This document shows positions 45,169 to 53,917 of a stretch of 64,000 bases of DNA, piece by piece (position 1 is the first letter of the stretch; each line of letters opens with the position of its first letter). Source of the stretch: Cognataquiflexum gelatinilyticum (GTDB lineage Bacteria; Bacteroidota; Bacteroidia; Cytophagales; Cyclobacteriaceae); the NCBI RefSeq assembly GCF_024813435.1, contig NZ_JANAEZ010000001.1:434001-498000 (forward strand). The letters are read 5' to 3'. The notes under the pieces were generated by a model. That model saw nothing but the letters and a program-made list of their open reading frames with translations, did not search any database and was not told the origin of the DNA. The position numbers were made by a program, and so were the translations under genes.

Positions 45169-45323
45169 TATTGAACAAAACAGATATTTGTAATTATTAA
45201 GACGCGTTAAAAATAATTAAATAATCATGATTTAATCCTTAATAATGGCAAACTTCCTGAAAATGTCTTTTTCAAATTAAAATCCTTCTTACTTTAGCAT
45301 GCTAATTGAAACTAGACTTTTCC

Positions 45324-45998
45324 ATGGGAACAAAAAGTGGTATTTTTGATATGATCGGTCCGGTTATGATTGGTCCTTCCTCTTCCCATACCGCGGGGGT
45401 TGTCAGGATAGCCCGATCCTCTATAAGGGTTTTGGGTGGAATTCCTGATGCTGCTATCATCACTTTTTACAATTCATTTGCCCGCACCTATGAAGGACAT
45501 GGAAGCGATAAAGCAATCATAGGAGGTCTTCTTGATTTCAAAACTGACGATGCCAAGATCAAACAATCATTTGAACTTGCAAAAGAAAAAGGACTTCAAT
45601 TTAACTTCAAATCAATCGGAAATGCCTCTGTTTACCACCCCAACACTATCAAATTGAACCTAACCAAAGGGGAAAGAAAAGTGGAAGTTATCGGTGAAAG
45701 TCTAGGTGGTGGTGTAATAAACATTGCTGAAATAGATGGATTTAATGCAAACTTCTCCGCCCAATCCCATACGCTCATCATCAAAGCCGAGGATGTTTCC
45801 GGAGCCATTGCATTTATTTCCTCGGTAATAGCACAAGAAAAAACAAACATTGCTACGATGTCTGTTTCCCGAAAGGGGAAGAATGACATTGCCTGCCATG
45901 TAATAGAAATGGACAGCGGAATCAGGCCTACTACTATTGCATACCTCAAAAGCTTGACTTGGATCAAAGAATTAATTTACATACCTGACATAGATTAA
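45324..45998 (+). CDS. sdaAB: L-serine dehydratase, iron-sulfur type, beta subunit
   Basis: A 224-residue SdaAB protein. The substrate-binding signature MIGPSSSHTAGVVRIAR is near the N-terminus, and NSFARTYEGHGSDKAIIGG follows. The C-terminus is an ACT domain (about 148-218; AEDVSGAIAFISSVIAQE). With the alpha subunit (which carries the [4Fe-4S] cluster) it deaminates serine to pyruvate. The alpha gene is not in the window. The ATG at 45324 is chosen over a TTG six codons upstream. The tolC-like gene starts 3 bases after its stop. Confidence 0.93.
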   Translation: MGTKSGIFDMIGPVMIGPSSSHTAGVVRIARSSIRVLGGIPDAAIITFYNSFARTYEGHGSDKAIIGGLLDFKTDDAKIKQSFELAKEKGLQFNFKSIGNASVYHPNTIKLNLTKGERKVEVIGESLGGGVINIAEIDGFNANFSAQSHTLIIKAEDVSGAIAFISSVIAQEKTNIATMSVSRKGKNDIACHVIEMDSGIRPTTIAYLKSLTWIKELIYIPDID

Positions 45999-46001
45999 CC
46001 C

Positions 46002-47351
46002 ATGATGAAAAAATATTACTTAATGGCAGTTGCTTTTTTGCTGCTTTCAATTTCTACTTTACAAGCCCAAGATGTTGATTTCAGCAGGTTGGATTTGGAA
46101 ACCTGTATCGAAATCGCCTTGGAAAATAACCTGACACTCCAGCGGAGTCAGGCAAACTTAGGTATTTCAGAGGCCAATCTTATCGGTAACCGTGGCCAAA
46201 GGATTCCGACTTGGTCTACGGGCGCAAGCTCGGGATACAGATGGGGTCGTTCAATTAACCCGGTGACCAACTTGTTTGAAAACAACCGTATCGGAAACAT
46301 CAACCTTTTTACGAATTCAAATCTTACTTTGTTTGCGGGTCAGCAGATTACCAATTCGATTCAGCAAAGTAAGATCGATATCGAAGCAGCCCAGTTTAAT
46401 GTAAAGGCTACAGAAAACACCATAACATTGAATGTGATTAATTTCTTTATCAATGTGGTATTCAACTCAGAGCAGTTAAAAATTGCTGAAAATCAATTGG
46501 AAAGCACGCGTCAGCAATTAGCAAACACTACCAAATTGGTAGACGCAGGTTCTCTTCCCTTGGCAAATAAACTTGATATTCAAGCGCAGAATGCAACCAA
46601 TGAACTTGAGGTAATCAATGCAACCAACAACCTCAGAATTTCAAAGCTCAACCTTTCTCAAGCATTGCAGATTCCATTCAATGATAATTTCGACATTGTA
46701 ATTCCTGAATTGGAAGCTGATGACTATTCTATGATTGATAAAGAAGTCAATGAAGTTTTTGAAACTGCACTTGCTTTGATGCCGGAAATAAAATCTGCTG
46801 AATTAGGAGTAGAAAGTGCTGAGTTAGGAGTTAAAATTGCGCAGGGAGGTTATTTTCCAACAATCGGAGTCGGAGGAAGTGGATTTTCTAACTATGTAGA
46901 CCAGGCTAATTTTCTGGGAGTAAGAGATGATTTTAGAACCCAAATCGGAAATAACTTTTCCTACTCGGGAAATTTTCAGCTGAACATTCCAATCTTGTCC
47001 AATATGAGAAATAGGGCTAATGTACAGAGGGCAAGACTTCAAAAAAGATTAAGCGAAATCCAGGAAGTTGAGACTGTAAACCAACTCAGACAAGACATAG
47101 AAAGTGCCTATACTAGTGCTTATGCTGCAAGACAATCCTACCAAGCATCTTTGGTCAGGGTGGCTTCATTGCAAGAAGCTTTCAGGATATCCCAACAAAG
47201 GTTTGATGCAGGAGCAATCAACTTTGCAGATTTCCAATTGGCACAAAACAATTTCTTCAATGCACAGGCAGACCTAGTCACAGCAAAATATACTTACATA
47301 TTCAGGGTAAAAGTCCTTGATTTTTACCTAGGTAACCCACTCAAACTTTAA
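46002..47351 (+). CDS. TolC family outer-membrane efflux protein
   Basis: A 449-residue outer-membrane channel. Signal peptide 1-22 (cleavage near LQAQD). Two structural repeats with long coiled coils, e.g. LETCIEIALENNLTLQRSQ and the second repeat beginning VFETALALMPEIKSAELG, plus the end segment RFDAGAINFADFQLAQNNF. It forms the exit tunnel of a tripartite pump with the adaptor gene that follows after 17 bases. Confidence 0.94.
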   Translation: MMKKYYLMAVAFLLLSISTLQAQDVDFSRLDLETCIEIALENNLTLQRSQANLGISEANLIGNRGQRIPTWSTGASSGYRWGRSINPVTNLFENNRIGNINLFTNSNLTLFAGQQITNSIQQSKIDIEAAQFNVKATENTITLNVINFFINVVFNSEQLKIAENQLESTRQQLANTTKLVDAGSLPLANKLDIQAQNATNELEVINATNNLRISKLNLSQALQIPFNDNFDIVIPELEADDYSMIDKEVNEVFETALALMPEIKSAELGVESAELGVKIAQGGYFPTIGVGGSGFSNYVDQANFLGVRDDFRTQIGNNFSYSGNFQLNIPILSNMRNRANVQRARLQKRLSEIQEVETVNQLRQDIESAYTSAYAARQSYQASLVRVASLQEAFRISQQRFDAGAINFADFQLAQNNFFNAQADLVTAKYTYIFRVKVLDFYLGNPLKL

Positions 47352-47368
47352 TAAAATACCAAATCAAA

Positions 47369-48679
47369 ATGGCAAAGAAAAAGTCAAATAAGCTTATTTA
47401 TATCCTATTAGGAGTGTTGGCCGTCGTCATCATATTCGCCATCATCGGTAGATCCGCTGGATGGATCGGTGGTGAAAAGGAAACCAACGTAGAAACATCT
47501 ACAGCCAAGAAAGTTTCGATTATCGAAAAAGTGAGCGCCTCAGGGGTGATCGAACCGGAAACAGAAGTCAAACTCAGCCCTGATGTGGCAGGTGAAATCA
47601 TTGAACTTAACGTCCTCGAAGGCGATTCTGTAAAGATTGGTGACCTTTTGGTCAAAATCAGACCTGATAATTTTATCTCCGCACTCGACAGGTCTAAGGC
47701 AAACCTAAATCAAAATATGGCAAATCTTGCTCAATCTAAAGCAAACCTAAAAAGAGCAGAGGCACAATTTGTAAGGGCTGAGTTGGAATATAATAGGAAC
47801 GAAAAACTTCATCAAGACAAAGTTATTTCTGATGCTGATTGGGAACAAATCCAATCTACTTACCTAACCGCCCGAAATGACCTCGATGCTGCCAAACAGC
47901 AAGTAGTAGCTGCAGAATTTATTGTCAAAAGTTCTCAAGCAACTGTCAATGAAGCCTCTGAAAATTTGAGGTTAACAAATGTATATTCACCTTTTAGTGG
48001 TGTTGTATCCCAGCTTTTGGTTGAAAAGGGAGAAAGGGTAGTTGGTACCCAACAAATGGCAGGAACTGAAATGCTCAGATTGGCTGATTTGAACAAAATG
48101 GAAGTGCGTGTCAATGTAAATGAAAATGACATTGTCAGAATCAGTAAAGGCGATACTACCATTATTGATGTGGATTCCTATTCTTTCTCTGGTAAAAAAT
48201 TCAAAGGTGTCGTTACTTCTATCGCAAACTCAGCCAATACAAAAGCAAGTGTTGATGCTGTGACGGAGTTTGAGGTCAAAATACGAATCCTAAATGATTC
48301 TTATGCTGACTTGATCACTGAAAAAATGAAATATCCTTTCCGTCCGGGAATGACTGCAAGTGTGGACATCATTACCCAAAAGAAAGACAATGTCCTGGCA
48401 GTTCCTTTAGCTGCTGTGACTACAAGAGAAGATTCTACTGCCAAAAATCCTGAAGGAACAAAGGCAAAAGAACTAGTTTTCATCATCGAAAACAACAGAG
48501 CAAAACAGACCGAAATCAAAACCGGAATCTCTGACTTTGACAATATTGAAGTCTTGGAAGGTCTAAAAGAAGGTCAGGAAATTATATCAGGTCCATATTT
48601 TGTTGTTTCCAAGCAACTCAAAGACAATGATCCCGTCAAAAAAGTGGACAAGGCCGATATGAATCCTAATAAAAAATAA
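47369..48679 (+). CDS. HlyD/MacA-type periplasmic efflux adaptor
   Basis: A 436-residue membrane fusion protein: N-terminal helix (about 7-27), lipoyl halves (VSASGVIEPETEVKLSPDVAGEI and VYSPFSGVVSQLLVEKGERV, each read in parts), a coiled coil (about 100-185) and beta-barrel/proximal domains. It links an inner-membrane pump to TolC. The pump gene itself (MacB or RND) does not follow: the next gene is on the other strand after a terminator. Partner must be encoded elsewhere. Confidence 0.93.
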   Translation: MAKKKSNKLIYILLGVLAVVIIFAIIGRSAGWIGGEKETNVETSTAKKVSIIEKVSASGVIEPETEVKLSPDVAGEIIELNVLEGDSVKIGDLLVKIRPDNFISALDRSKANLNQNMANLAQSKANLKRAEAQFVRAELEYNRNEKLHQDKVISDADWEQIQSTYLTARNDLDAAKQQVVAAEFIVKSSQATVNEASENLRLTNVYSPFSGVVSQLLVEKGERVVGTQQMAGTEMLRLADLNKMEVRVNVNENDIVRISKGDTTIIDVDSYSFSGKKFKGVVTSIANSANTKASVDAVTEFEVKIRILNDSYADLITEKMKYPFRPGMTASVDIITQKKDNVLAVPLAAVTTREDSTAKNPEGTKAKELVFIIENNRAKQTEIKTGISDFDNIEVLEGLKEGQEIISGPYFVVSKQLKDNDPVKKVDKADMNPNKK

Positions 48680-48703
48680 TTTCATTCAATTCCAATAAAT
48701 TCT

Positions 48704-48738
48704 AAACATCCTCAGAAATGATTCTGAGGATGTTTTTT
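48704..48738 (+). terminator. Intrinsic terminator after the efflux adaptor gene
   Basis: A perfect 14-bp stem (48704-48717 with 48722-48735) containing CATCCTCAGAA, a 4-base loop and a run of T. It lies between the convergent adaptor and maf genes. Confidence 0.9.
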
Positions 48739-48739
48739 T

Positions 48740-49315
48740 TTACAAATTTTTCAAAACATCATAAACCAGATGAATGGGCAATCCCATGACAGTAAAATAG
48801 GAGCCTTCAATTTTTTCAACCCCGACAAATCCTATCCATTCCTGAATTCCATATCCTCCTGCTTTGTCAAAAGGCTTGAAATTGGAAATGTAATATTCGA
48901 TTTCCTGTCCTGACAATTCCTTGAAAAAAACTTTTGCGGTATCTGAAAGCGTCAATTCTTTTTCTAAAGTCAAAAAAGTAATCCCGGTAGTCACGAGATG
49001 TGTTTTTCCTGAAAGTGCGAAAAGCATTTCAAATGCTTCTTCCTCATTAGCCGGTTTTCCCAAAATCTTGCCCTCCAGAATTACCACAGTATCAGAGGTC
49101 AAAACGATTTCATTGGGACCTATTTCGTGAGCAAATGCCGCTGCTTTCTTTGCGGACAAAAAGCCCGCAACTTCGGATGGGTCAAGATTTATAGGAAAAT
49201 CCTCACTCGTATCCTTTGACCTTACTTCAAAATCAAATCCCAATCCTTTCAATAACTCTTTTCTCCTTGGAGATTGGGATGCGAGAATGAGCTTTTTTGC
49301 ACCTAAGTTTATCAT
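48740..49315 (-). CDS. maf: Maf family nucleotide pyrophosphatase
   Basis: A 191-residue house-cleaning enzyme that hydrolyses dTTP, UTP or modified nucleotides. It has LILASQSPRRKELL, VLTSDTVVILEGKILGKP and KPFDKAGGYGIQEW, all Maf signatures; the Asp in SDTVV is the base. It overlaps the DUF1015 gene by 4 bases (ATGA arrangement), last gene of the accC operon. Confidence 0.95.
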   Translation of the reverse strand: MINLGAKKLILASQSPRRKELLKGLGFDFEVRSKDTSEDFPINLDPSEVAGFLSAKKAAAFAHEIGPNEIVLTSDTVVILEGKILGKPANEEEAFEMLFALSGKTHLVTTGITFLTLEKELTLSDTAKVFFKELSGQEIEYYISNFKPFDKAGGYGIQEWIGFVGVEKIEGSYFTVMGLPIHLVYDVLKNL

Positions 49316-50613
49316 GGCCGAAATGCTTGGTATGGAAATTTGAATTCCTGTTCATCAACAGAAGCAAACAATAAACCCGATACAGTTTTTGGATAGAAAT
49401 AGGTAGACTTTTGTGGCATCATAAAACCACTTTTGCAGACTTCCAAAACCTGAGACATAGAGACTTCTTTGGTGATAACCGCAAAATCAGCAGAACCCTC
49501 TCCTACTCTACCCACACATCTTCTCAGGTTTCTTTCGTATTCCAACTTTTCCGAAAAGCGTTGTTCTTCCATTTTGATCCCCATTACTTTTTCTATGAAA
49601 AAATAATGGAGCACCATCAGGTCAACTGATTTGACCACATCAGGAATAGCCAATTCAAATTCTTCAAATTTTTCGGGTTTAAGCCTGATTTTATAAGCAC
49701 TGTCTTTAAAAACAAGTCCGAAAGCCCATTGCTTGTGAAGAATCAATTCTGAAATTTCATCTGAGTCGTAAACCTTTCTTATGTTAAACCAATCTTCGGC
49801 TTTGGAGAGGATATCATTTTCATCCAATGAAATTCCGGTAAAAAGCCGGTGCGTAGGAAGAATTCTCAAGTCCTTAGAATGTGCATTGGTAAAATACATC
49901 AAATGATAATTGTATGCTTCATCTCCCCTATGTTCTGGATTTGAAGCAGTCATGTCATTTCGGTATTTTATCGCAGCCTCATACCTGTGATGCCCATCCG
50001 CGAGTATGATTGATTTGGAAGCGATTTGTTCTAAGAAAATCTTAATGGTAGGCAAGTCATGAATCACAGCCAAAACCTCCCTTACTCCTTGGTAATCTTC
50101 CAGATCATAAATCGGGTCTTGAATGGCCTCATCCATAAAGGGTTCCAATATGTGCATTGGATCTTCATACAATCCATGCGTAGGACTGGGTTGAAATTTT
50201 GTGGATTTTAACATTTCCACCCGGTCATTGACGGATTTCGGGATGGTGTTTTCATGGCGCAGCACCACACCCTCATGCCAGTCATAAGCCTTGATTTGGG
50301 CGATAAATCCCTTCCTACAAAACTCCTTTTCTTCTCCCGGTAATTTAAAATATTGGTAATAAACATAGATTCCCGGGATCTGATCTTGGGTAATCACAGC
50401 TTCATTTTTCCAGTTTTCAAGAATGGCTTTGGCAGAAAGCGCAGGATTTTCACCCAATGGAACGGATAAGTGGATGCTGTTGAAAGGATTTTCGTAAAGT
50501 GCCTGTCTCTGCTTTTGAGAAACTACATCGAATAACGGAGAGATCATATCCTCCATGCGGTCCTTGAGGCTATCGTGATAACGCCAAGCCTTTATCGGTA
50601 GAATTTCTGCCAT
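49312..50613 (-). CDS. DUF1015 family protein
   Basis: A 433-residue protein of the DUF1015 family, recognised by ILPIKAWRYH near the start, PTHGLYED, SIILADGHHRYEAA and the C-terminal LLFASVDEQEFKFPYQ. The conserved GHHR motif suggests a phosphate or metal site, but the function is unknown. In some bacteria it lies near serine or D-3-phosphoglycerate metabolism genes. It shares one base with the accC stop (TGATG) and four with maf. Confidence 0.9.
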   Translation of the reverse strand: MAEILPIKAWRYHDSLKDRMEDMISPLFDVVSQKQRQALYENPFNSIHLSVPLGENPALSAKAILENWKNEAVITQDQIPGIYVYYQYFKLPGEEKEFCRKGFIAQIKAYDWHEGVVLRHENTIPKSVNDRVEMLKSTKFQPSPTHGLYEDPMHILEPFMDEAIQDPIYDLEDYQGVREVLAVIHDLPTIKIFLEQIASKSIILADGHHRYEAAIKYRNDMTASNPEHRGDEAYNYHLMYFTNAHSKDLRILPTHRLFTGISLDENDILSKAEDWFNIRKVYDSDEISELILHKQWAFGLVFKDSAYKIRLKPEKFEEFELAIPDVVKSVDLMVLHYFFIEKVMGIKMEEQRFSEKLEYERNLRRCVGRVGEGSADFAVITKEVSMSQVLEVCKSGFMMPQKSTYFYPKTVSGLLFASVDEQEFKFPYQAFRP

Positions 50614-52112
50614 CAGATCAACCTATTTTTCCAATTGGTTTTGTTTCCTGCCAATTGGCTTTTATGGGAATCTTTAAGGCTAGACTTATTTTTTTCAAAA
50701 ATTTCTATTGCCAAGCCTGCCAATAAAATCTGTTCCTCATCATCCCATTGGATGTCTAACTTGTCCGGAGAAAAGTATTTCTCCACAAATTTGGTGTCAA
50801 AAGCTCCTGATTTGAAAGCATGATGCTCCAATACAAACCGGCAAAATCCCAAAGTAGTCTCAATGCCCGTAATCTGATAGTCATCTATCGCCCTGATCAT
50901 CCTCTGAATGGCTTTTTCCCTGCTCTCGTCATGCACAATCAGTTTGGCAATCATCGGGTCATAATAAATAGGAATATCCATTCCCTGTTCAAACCCATCA
51001 TCGACACGTATTCCAGGGCCTTGAGGCCTGATGTAAGTTTGAAGTTTGCCGATATCCGGGAGAAAATTATTCCTTGGATCTTCCGCATATACCCTGATTT
51101 CAAGGGAGTGTCCATTGATTTTCAAATCTTCCTGTTTGAAAGAAAGTGGTTTTCCCTCAGCCACCCAGATTTGTTCTTGTACCAAGTCTTTCCCCGTAAT
51201 CATTTCTGTCACAGGATGCTCGACCTGAAGTCTCGTATTCATTTCAAGGAAATAAAAATCGAGGTTTTCGTCTACTATAAATTCTACTGTGCCCGCACCA
51301 TAATAATCACATGCTTTGGCAACCATGACGGCAGCCTCCCCCATTGCTTTTCTCATCTCAGGAGAAACAACCGCTGAAGGCGCCTCTTCGATTACTTTTT
51401 GGTGTCTTCTTTGGATAGAACATTCTCGTTCAAACAAATAGACTACATTTCCGTGTTGGTCTCCCAAAACCTGGATTTCAATATGCCGCGGTGATGTGAT
51501 GTATTTTTCAATAAAAACAGCCCCGTCCCCAAAGGCTGATTGCGCTTCGGAAATGGCACGGAGCATTTGTTCTTCAAATTCCGATTCTTCCTCCACGATA
51601 CGCATGCCTTTTCCACCGCCACCGGCACTTGCTTTGATCAAAATAGGGTAGCCTACTTCTTTAGCCTTATGTTTGGCAGAGGGAATATCACTGATGGCAT
51701 GGTCAGTACCCGGTACCATTGGGATACCATACTTTAATACAGCATTTTTTGCGGCAAGTTTGCTTCCCATAACCTCTATTGATTCAGGTGATGGCCCTAC
51801 AAAGATGATCCCCGCATCAGTCACTTTCTTGGCAAAAGCCGCATTTTCAGATAAAAACCCATAACCCGGATGGATTGCATCCACACCCATTTCTTTGCTT
51901 ACTTCAATGATTTTGTCTGCAAGAAGGTAAGATTGGTTGGACGGCGGAGGTCCAAGACAAACAGCTTCATCGGCAAATTTCACGTGGGGGGAATTGCGGT
52001 CAGCTTCGCTATATACCGCAACCGTTTTGATACCCATTTCTTTGGCTGTACGCATGATCCGAAGGCTTATTTCTCCCCGGTTTGCTACCAAAAGTTTTTT
52101 GATTTTATGCAT
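50613..52112 (-). CDS. accC: Biotin carboxylase subunit of an acyl-CoA carboxylase
   Basis: A 499-residue ATP-grasp enzyme that carboxylates the biotin of a carrier protein. It has KLLVANRGEISLRIMRTAKE, HPGYGFLSENAAFA, KASAGGGGKGMRIV, FERECSIQRRHQKVIEEAPS and FLEMNTRLQVEHPVTEMITG. It is about 50 residues longer than E. coli AccC; the additional C-terminus (after about 450) is charged and has no biotin site. No accB or carboxyltransferase gene is adjacent, so acetyl- versus propionyl-CoA carboxylase use is open. Confidence 0.94.
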   Translation of the reverse strand: MHKIKKLLVANRGEISLRIMRTAKEMGIKTVAVYSEADRNSPHVKFADEAVCLGPPPSNQSYLLADKIIEVSKEMGVDAIHPGYGFLSENAAFAKKVTDAGIIFVGPSPESIEVMGSKLAAKNAVLKYGIPMVPGTDHAISDIPSAKHKAKEVGYPILIKASAGGGGKGMRIVEEESEFEEQMLRAISEAQSAFGDGAVFIEKYITSPRHIEIQVLGDQHGNVVYLFERECSIQRRHQKVIEEAPSAVVSPEMRKAMGEAAVMVAKACDYYGAGTVEFIVDENLDFYFLEMNTRLQVEHPVTEMITGKDLVQEQIWVAEGKPLSFKQEDLKINGHSLEIRVYAEDPRNNFLPDIGKLQTYIRPQGPGIRVDDGFEQGMDIPIYYDPMIAKLIVHDESREKAIQRMIRAIDDYQITGIETTLGFCRFVLEHHAFKSGAFDTKFVEKYFSPDKLDIQWDDEEQILLAGLAIEIFEKNKSSLKDSHKSQLAGNKTNWKNRLI

Positions 52113-52202
52113 AATTGGGTTTATTTCTTATAAGAAGCATGTCCTGCGAAGTAAGTAAAATAATGTGAGTTAGTAAAAGAATATTTGATTTGGAATTGGA
52201 TT

Positions 52203-52234
52203 TTTGCAAGGCTGGACTATTTGTGTTAGTTTTG
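52203..52234 (+). promoter_or_regulatory. Promoter of the alpha-oxoamine synthase gene
   Basis: TTTG (52203-52206), 20 bases, TAGTTTTG (52227-52234): an exact match to the Bacteroidota consensus. Start expected near 52241; leader of about 53 bases. Confidence 0.72.
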
Positions 52235-52293
52235 CCCGATTTAATGGAGGACACATCCATTCACAAATTTGTAAAACCTAAAAGAATTTAGCC

Positions 52294-53544
52294 TTGGATT
52301 TATTCGCAAAATTACAAACCAACCTTGGCCCTTTAGGCAAGCACTCAGAGCTTGCAGAAGGCTATTTCGCCTTTCCAAAATTAGAAGGAGAAATCGCACC
52401 CAGGATGAAATTTAAGGGCAAGGAAGTCTTGACCTGGAGTTTAAACAACTACTTGGGTCTCGCCAACCATCCCGAAGTGAGAAAAGCTGATGCCGATGCA
52501 GCTGCGAAGTGGGGAGCAGCTTATCCTATGGGCGCGAGGATGATGTCAGGTCAAACTGACCTTCACGAGCAGTTGGAGAGGGAACTAGCCGAGTTTGTTG
52601 GTAAAGAGAGCGCTTACCTGCTCAATTACGGATATCAGGGTATCATGTCTGTCATTGATTCTATTTTGGATAGAAAAGATGTGGTCGTATATGACAGCGA
52701 ATGCCACGCCTGCATCATCGATGCCTTGAGGATGCATTTAGGAAAAAGATATGTATTTCCACACAACGATATAGAGAGCTGCGAGAAGCAACTGCAGAGA
52801 GCTACCAAGCTCGCTGAAGAAACCGGAGGCGGCGTACTTGTAATTACAGAAGGTGTATTTGGAATGACCGGTGATCAAGGCAGACTAGCCGATATCGTGG
52901 CTTTGAAAGCAAAATATGAGTTCAGGCTTTTGGTAGACGATGCGCACGGATTCGGAACATTGGGTAAAACAGGTGCGGGTGCGGGTGAAGAACAAGGTGT
53001 ACAGGATCAGATAGATTTGTATTTCTCCACTTTTGCTAAGTCAATGGCTTCTATCGGAGCATTTATTGCCGGAGAAAAACATGTCATCCAATTCCTTAAA
53101 TACAATATGAGGTCACAGATTTTTGCCAAATCCTTACCGATGCTTTTGGTTGAAGGTGCATTGAAAAGATTGGATTTGATCAGGACAAAACCCGAATTGA
53201 AAGAAAATCTTTGGAAAATCGTCCATGCATTGAGAAACGGTCTGAAAGAAAAAGGATTCAGTACTGGAAAATCAAACTCTCCTGTGACCCCTGTAGTCCT
53301 AAACGGAACTGTAGGTGAAGCAGCCACTTTGACAAGAGATTTGAGAGAAAACTACAACATTTTCTGCTCGGTGGTCATTTATCCGGTAATTCCAAAAGGA
53401 ATGATCATCCTAAGATTGATCCCAACCGCTGTACATACCATTGCAGACGTGAATGAAACAATTGCTGCCTTCGAAGCTGTAAAAGACAAACTAACAAGCG
53501 GTTATTACAGAAATACAGAATTGGCAATGTCTTTTGGAGAATAA
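52294..53544 (+). CDS. Alpha-oxoamine synthase family PLP enzyme (serine palmitoyltransferase type)
   Basis: A 416-residue fold-type I enzyme that condenses an amino acid with an acyl thioester. Motifs: TWSLNNYLGLANHPEVRK, GARMMSGQTDLHEQLE, YDSECHACIIDALRMH, ITEGVFGMTGDQG, LLVDDAHGFGTLGKTG and the PLP lysine in YFSTFAKSMASIG. In this phylum relatives make 3-ketosphinganine or the cysteate-derived sulfonolipid backbone; KBL and BioF are less likely. No ATG lies between the upstream stop (52279) and residue 39, so the start is TTG 52294, preceded by an exact promoter. Confidence 0.9.
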   Translation: MDLFAKLQTNLGPLGKHSELAEGYFAFPKLEGEIAPRMKFKGKEVLTWSLNNYLGLANHPEVRKADADAAAKWGAAYPMGARMMSGQTDLHEQLERELAEFVGKESAYLLNYGYQGIMSVIDSILDRKDVVVYDSECHACIIDALRMHLGKRYVFPHNDIESCEKQLQRATKLAEETGGGVLVITEGVFGMTGDQGRLADIVALKAKYEFRLLVDDAHGFGTLGKTGAGAGEEQGVQDQIDLYFSTFAKSMASIGAFIAGEKHVIQFLKYNMRSQIFAKSLPMLLVEGALKRLDLIRTKPELKENLWKIVHALRNGLKEKGFSTGKSNSPVTPVVLNGTVGEAATLTRDLRENYNIFCSVVIYPVIPKGMIILRLIPTAVHTIADVNETIAAFEAVKDKLTSGYYRNTELAMSFGE

Positions 53545-53571
53545 TTAAAGGCAAAAAAGGGCTTTGTTGTG

Positions 53572-53600
53572 TTGTTTTATAAACAATTTAGCTATATTGA
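53572..53600 (+). promoter_or_regulatory. Possible promoter of the histone-like gene
   Basis: TTG (53572-53574), 18 bases, TATATTGA (53593-53600), a partial match to TAnnTTTG. It lies about 45 bases before ATG 53646. Confidence 0.38.
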
Positions 53601-53645
53601 CCGCACAAATAAACTTATCATCAACCTTAAAAACTGACTTTTAAT

Positions 53646-53822
53646 ATGAGCAGATTTAGCGAACTAAAAGATCTCGTCCTTGGACTTGAAGGAGATTTTG
53701 AAAAATTCTATGACAAAGGCAATCAAGCTGCAGGTACCCGTGTAAGAAAAGGTATGCAGGATCTTAAAAACTTGGCACAGGAAATCCGTACCGAGGTTCA
53801 AGAGAAGAAAAACGCAGGATGA
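53646..53822 (+). CDS. Histone H1-like small protein, 58 aa
   Basis: Reads MSRFSELKDLVLGLEGDFEK from ATG 53646, continues with FYDKGNQAAGTRVRKGMQDL and ends QEKKNAG, stop at 53822. It matches the Hc1/histone H1-like family of Bacteroidota in length and in the GTRVRKGMQDLK segment. The predicted product is an all-helical, charged DNA- or nucleoid-associated protein. It has its own leader and two terminators behind it, suggesting a short, abundant message. Frame, family match and terminator give good support. Confidence 0.88.
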   Translation: MSRFSELKDLVLGLEGDFEKFYDKGNQAAGTRVRKGMQDLKNLAQEIRTEVQEKKNAG

Positions 53823-53832
53823 TTCAAAAAAT

Positions 53833-53864
53833 AAAAAAAGGTGCCAAACAGCACCTTTTTTTTT
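53833..53864 (+). terminator. Intrinsic terminator after the histone-like gene
   Basis: A 12-bp stem (53833-53844 with 53851-53862) with GGTGC/GCACC at its top and a 6-base loop, followed by T-run. Confidence 0.88.
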
Positions 53865-53879
53865 GAATTGGACATTTAT

Positions 53880-53916
53880 AAAAAAGCCTTCAAAAATTAT
53901 TTTTGAAGGCTTTTTT
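53880..53916. terminator. Bidirectional terminator before the M1 peptidase gene
   Basis: A perfect 16-bp stem (53880-53895 with 53901-53916) around GCCTTC, A-run on one side and T-run on the other. It starts 1 base from the M1 peptidase stop codon. Confidence 0.9.
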
Positions 53917-53917
53917 A

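Noticed and set aside
50820..51377. 185-codon plus-strand frame opposite accC
   Set aside because: Longest antisense frame in the window, but accC is conserved over the whole stretch and the peptide has no recognisable feature.
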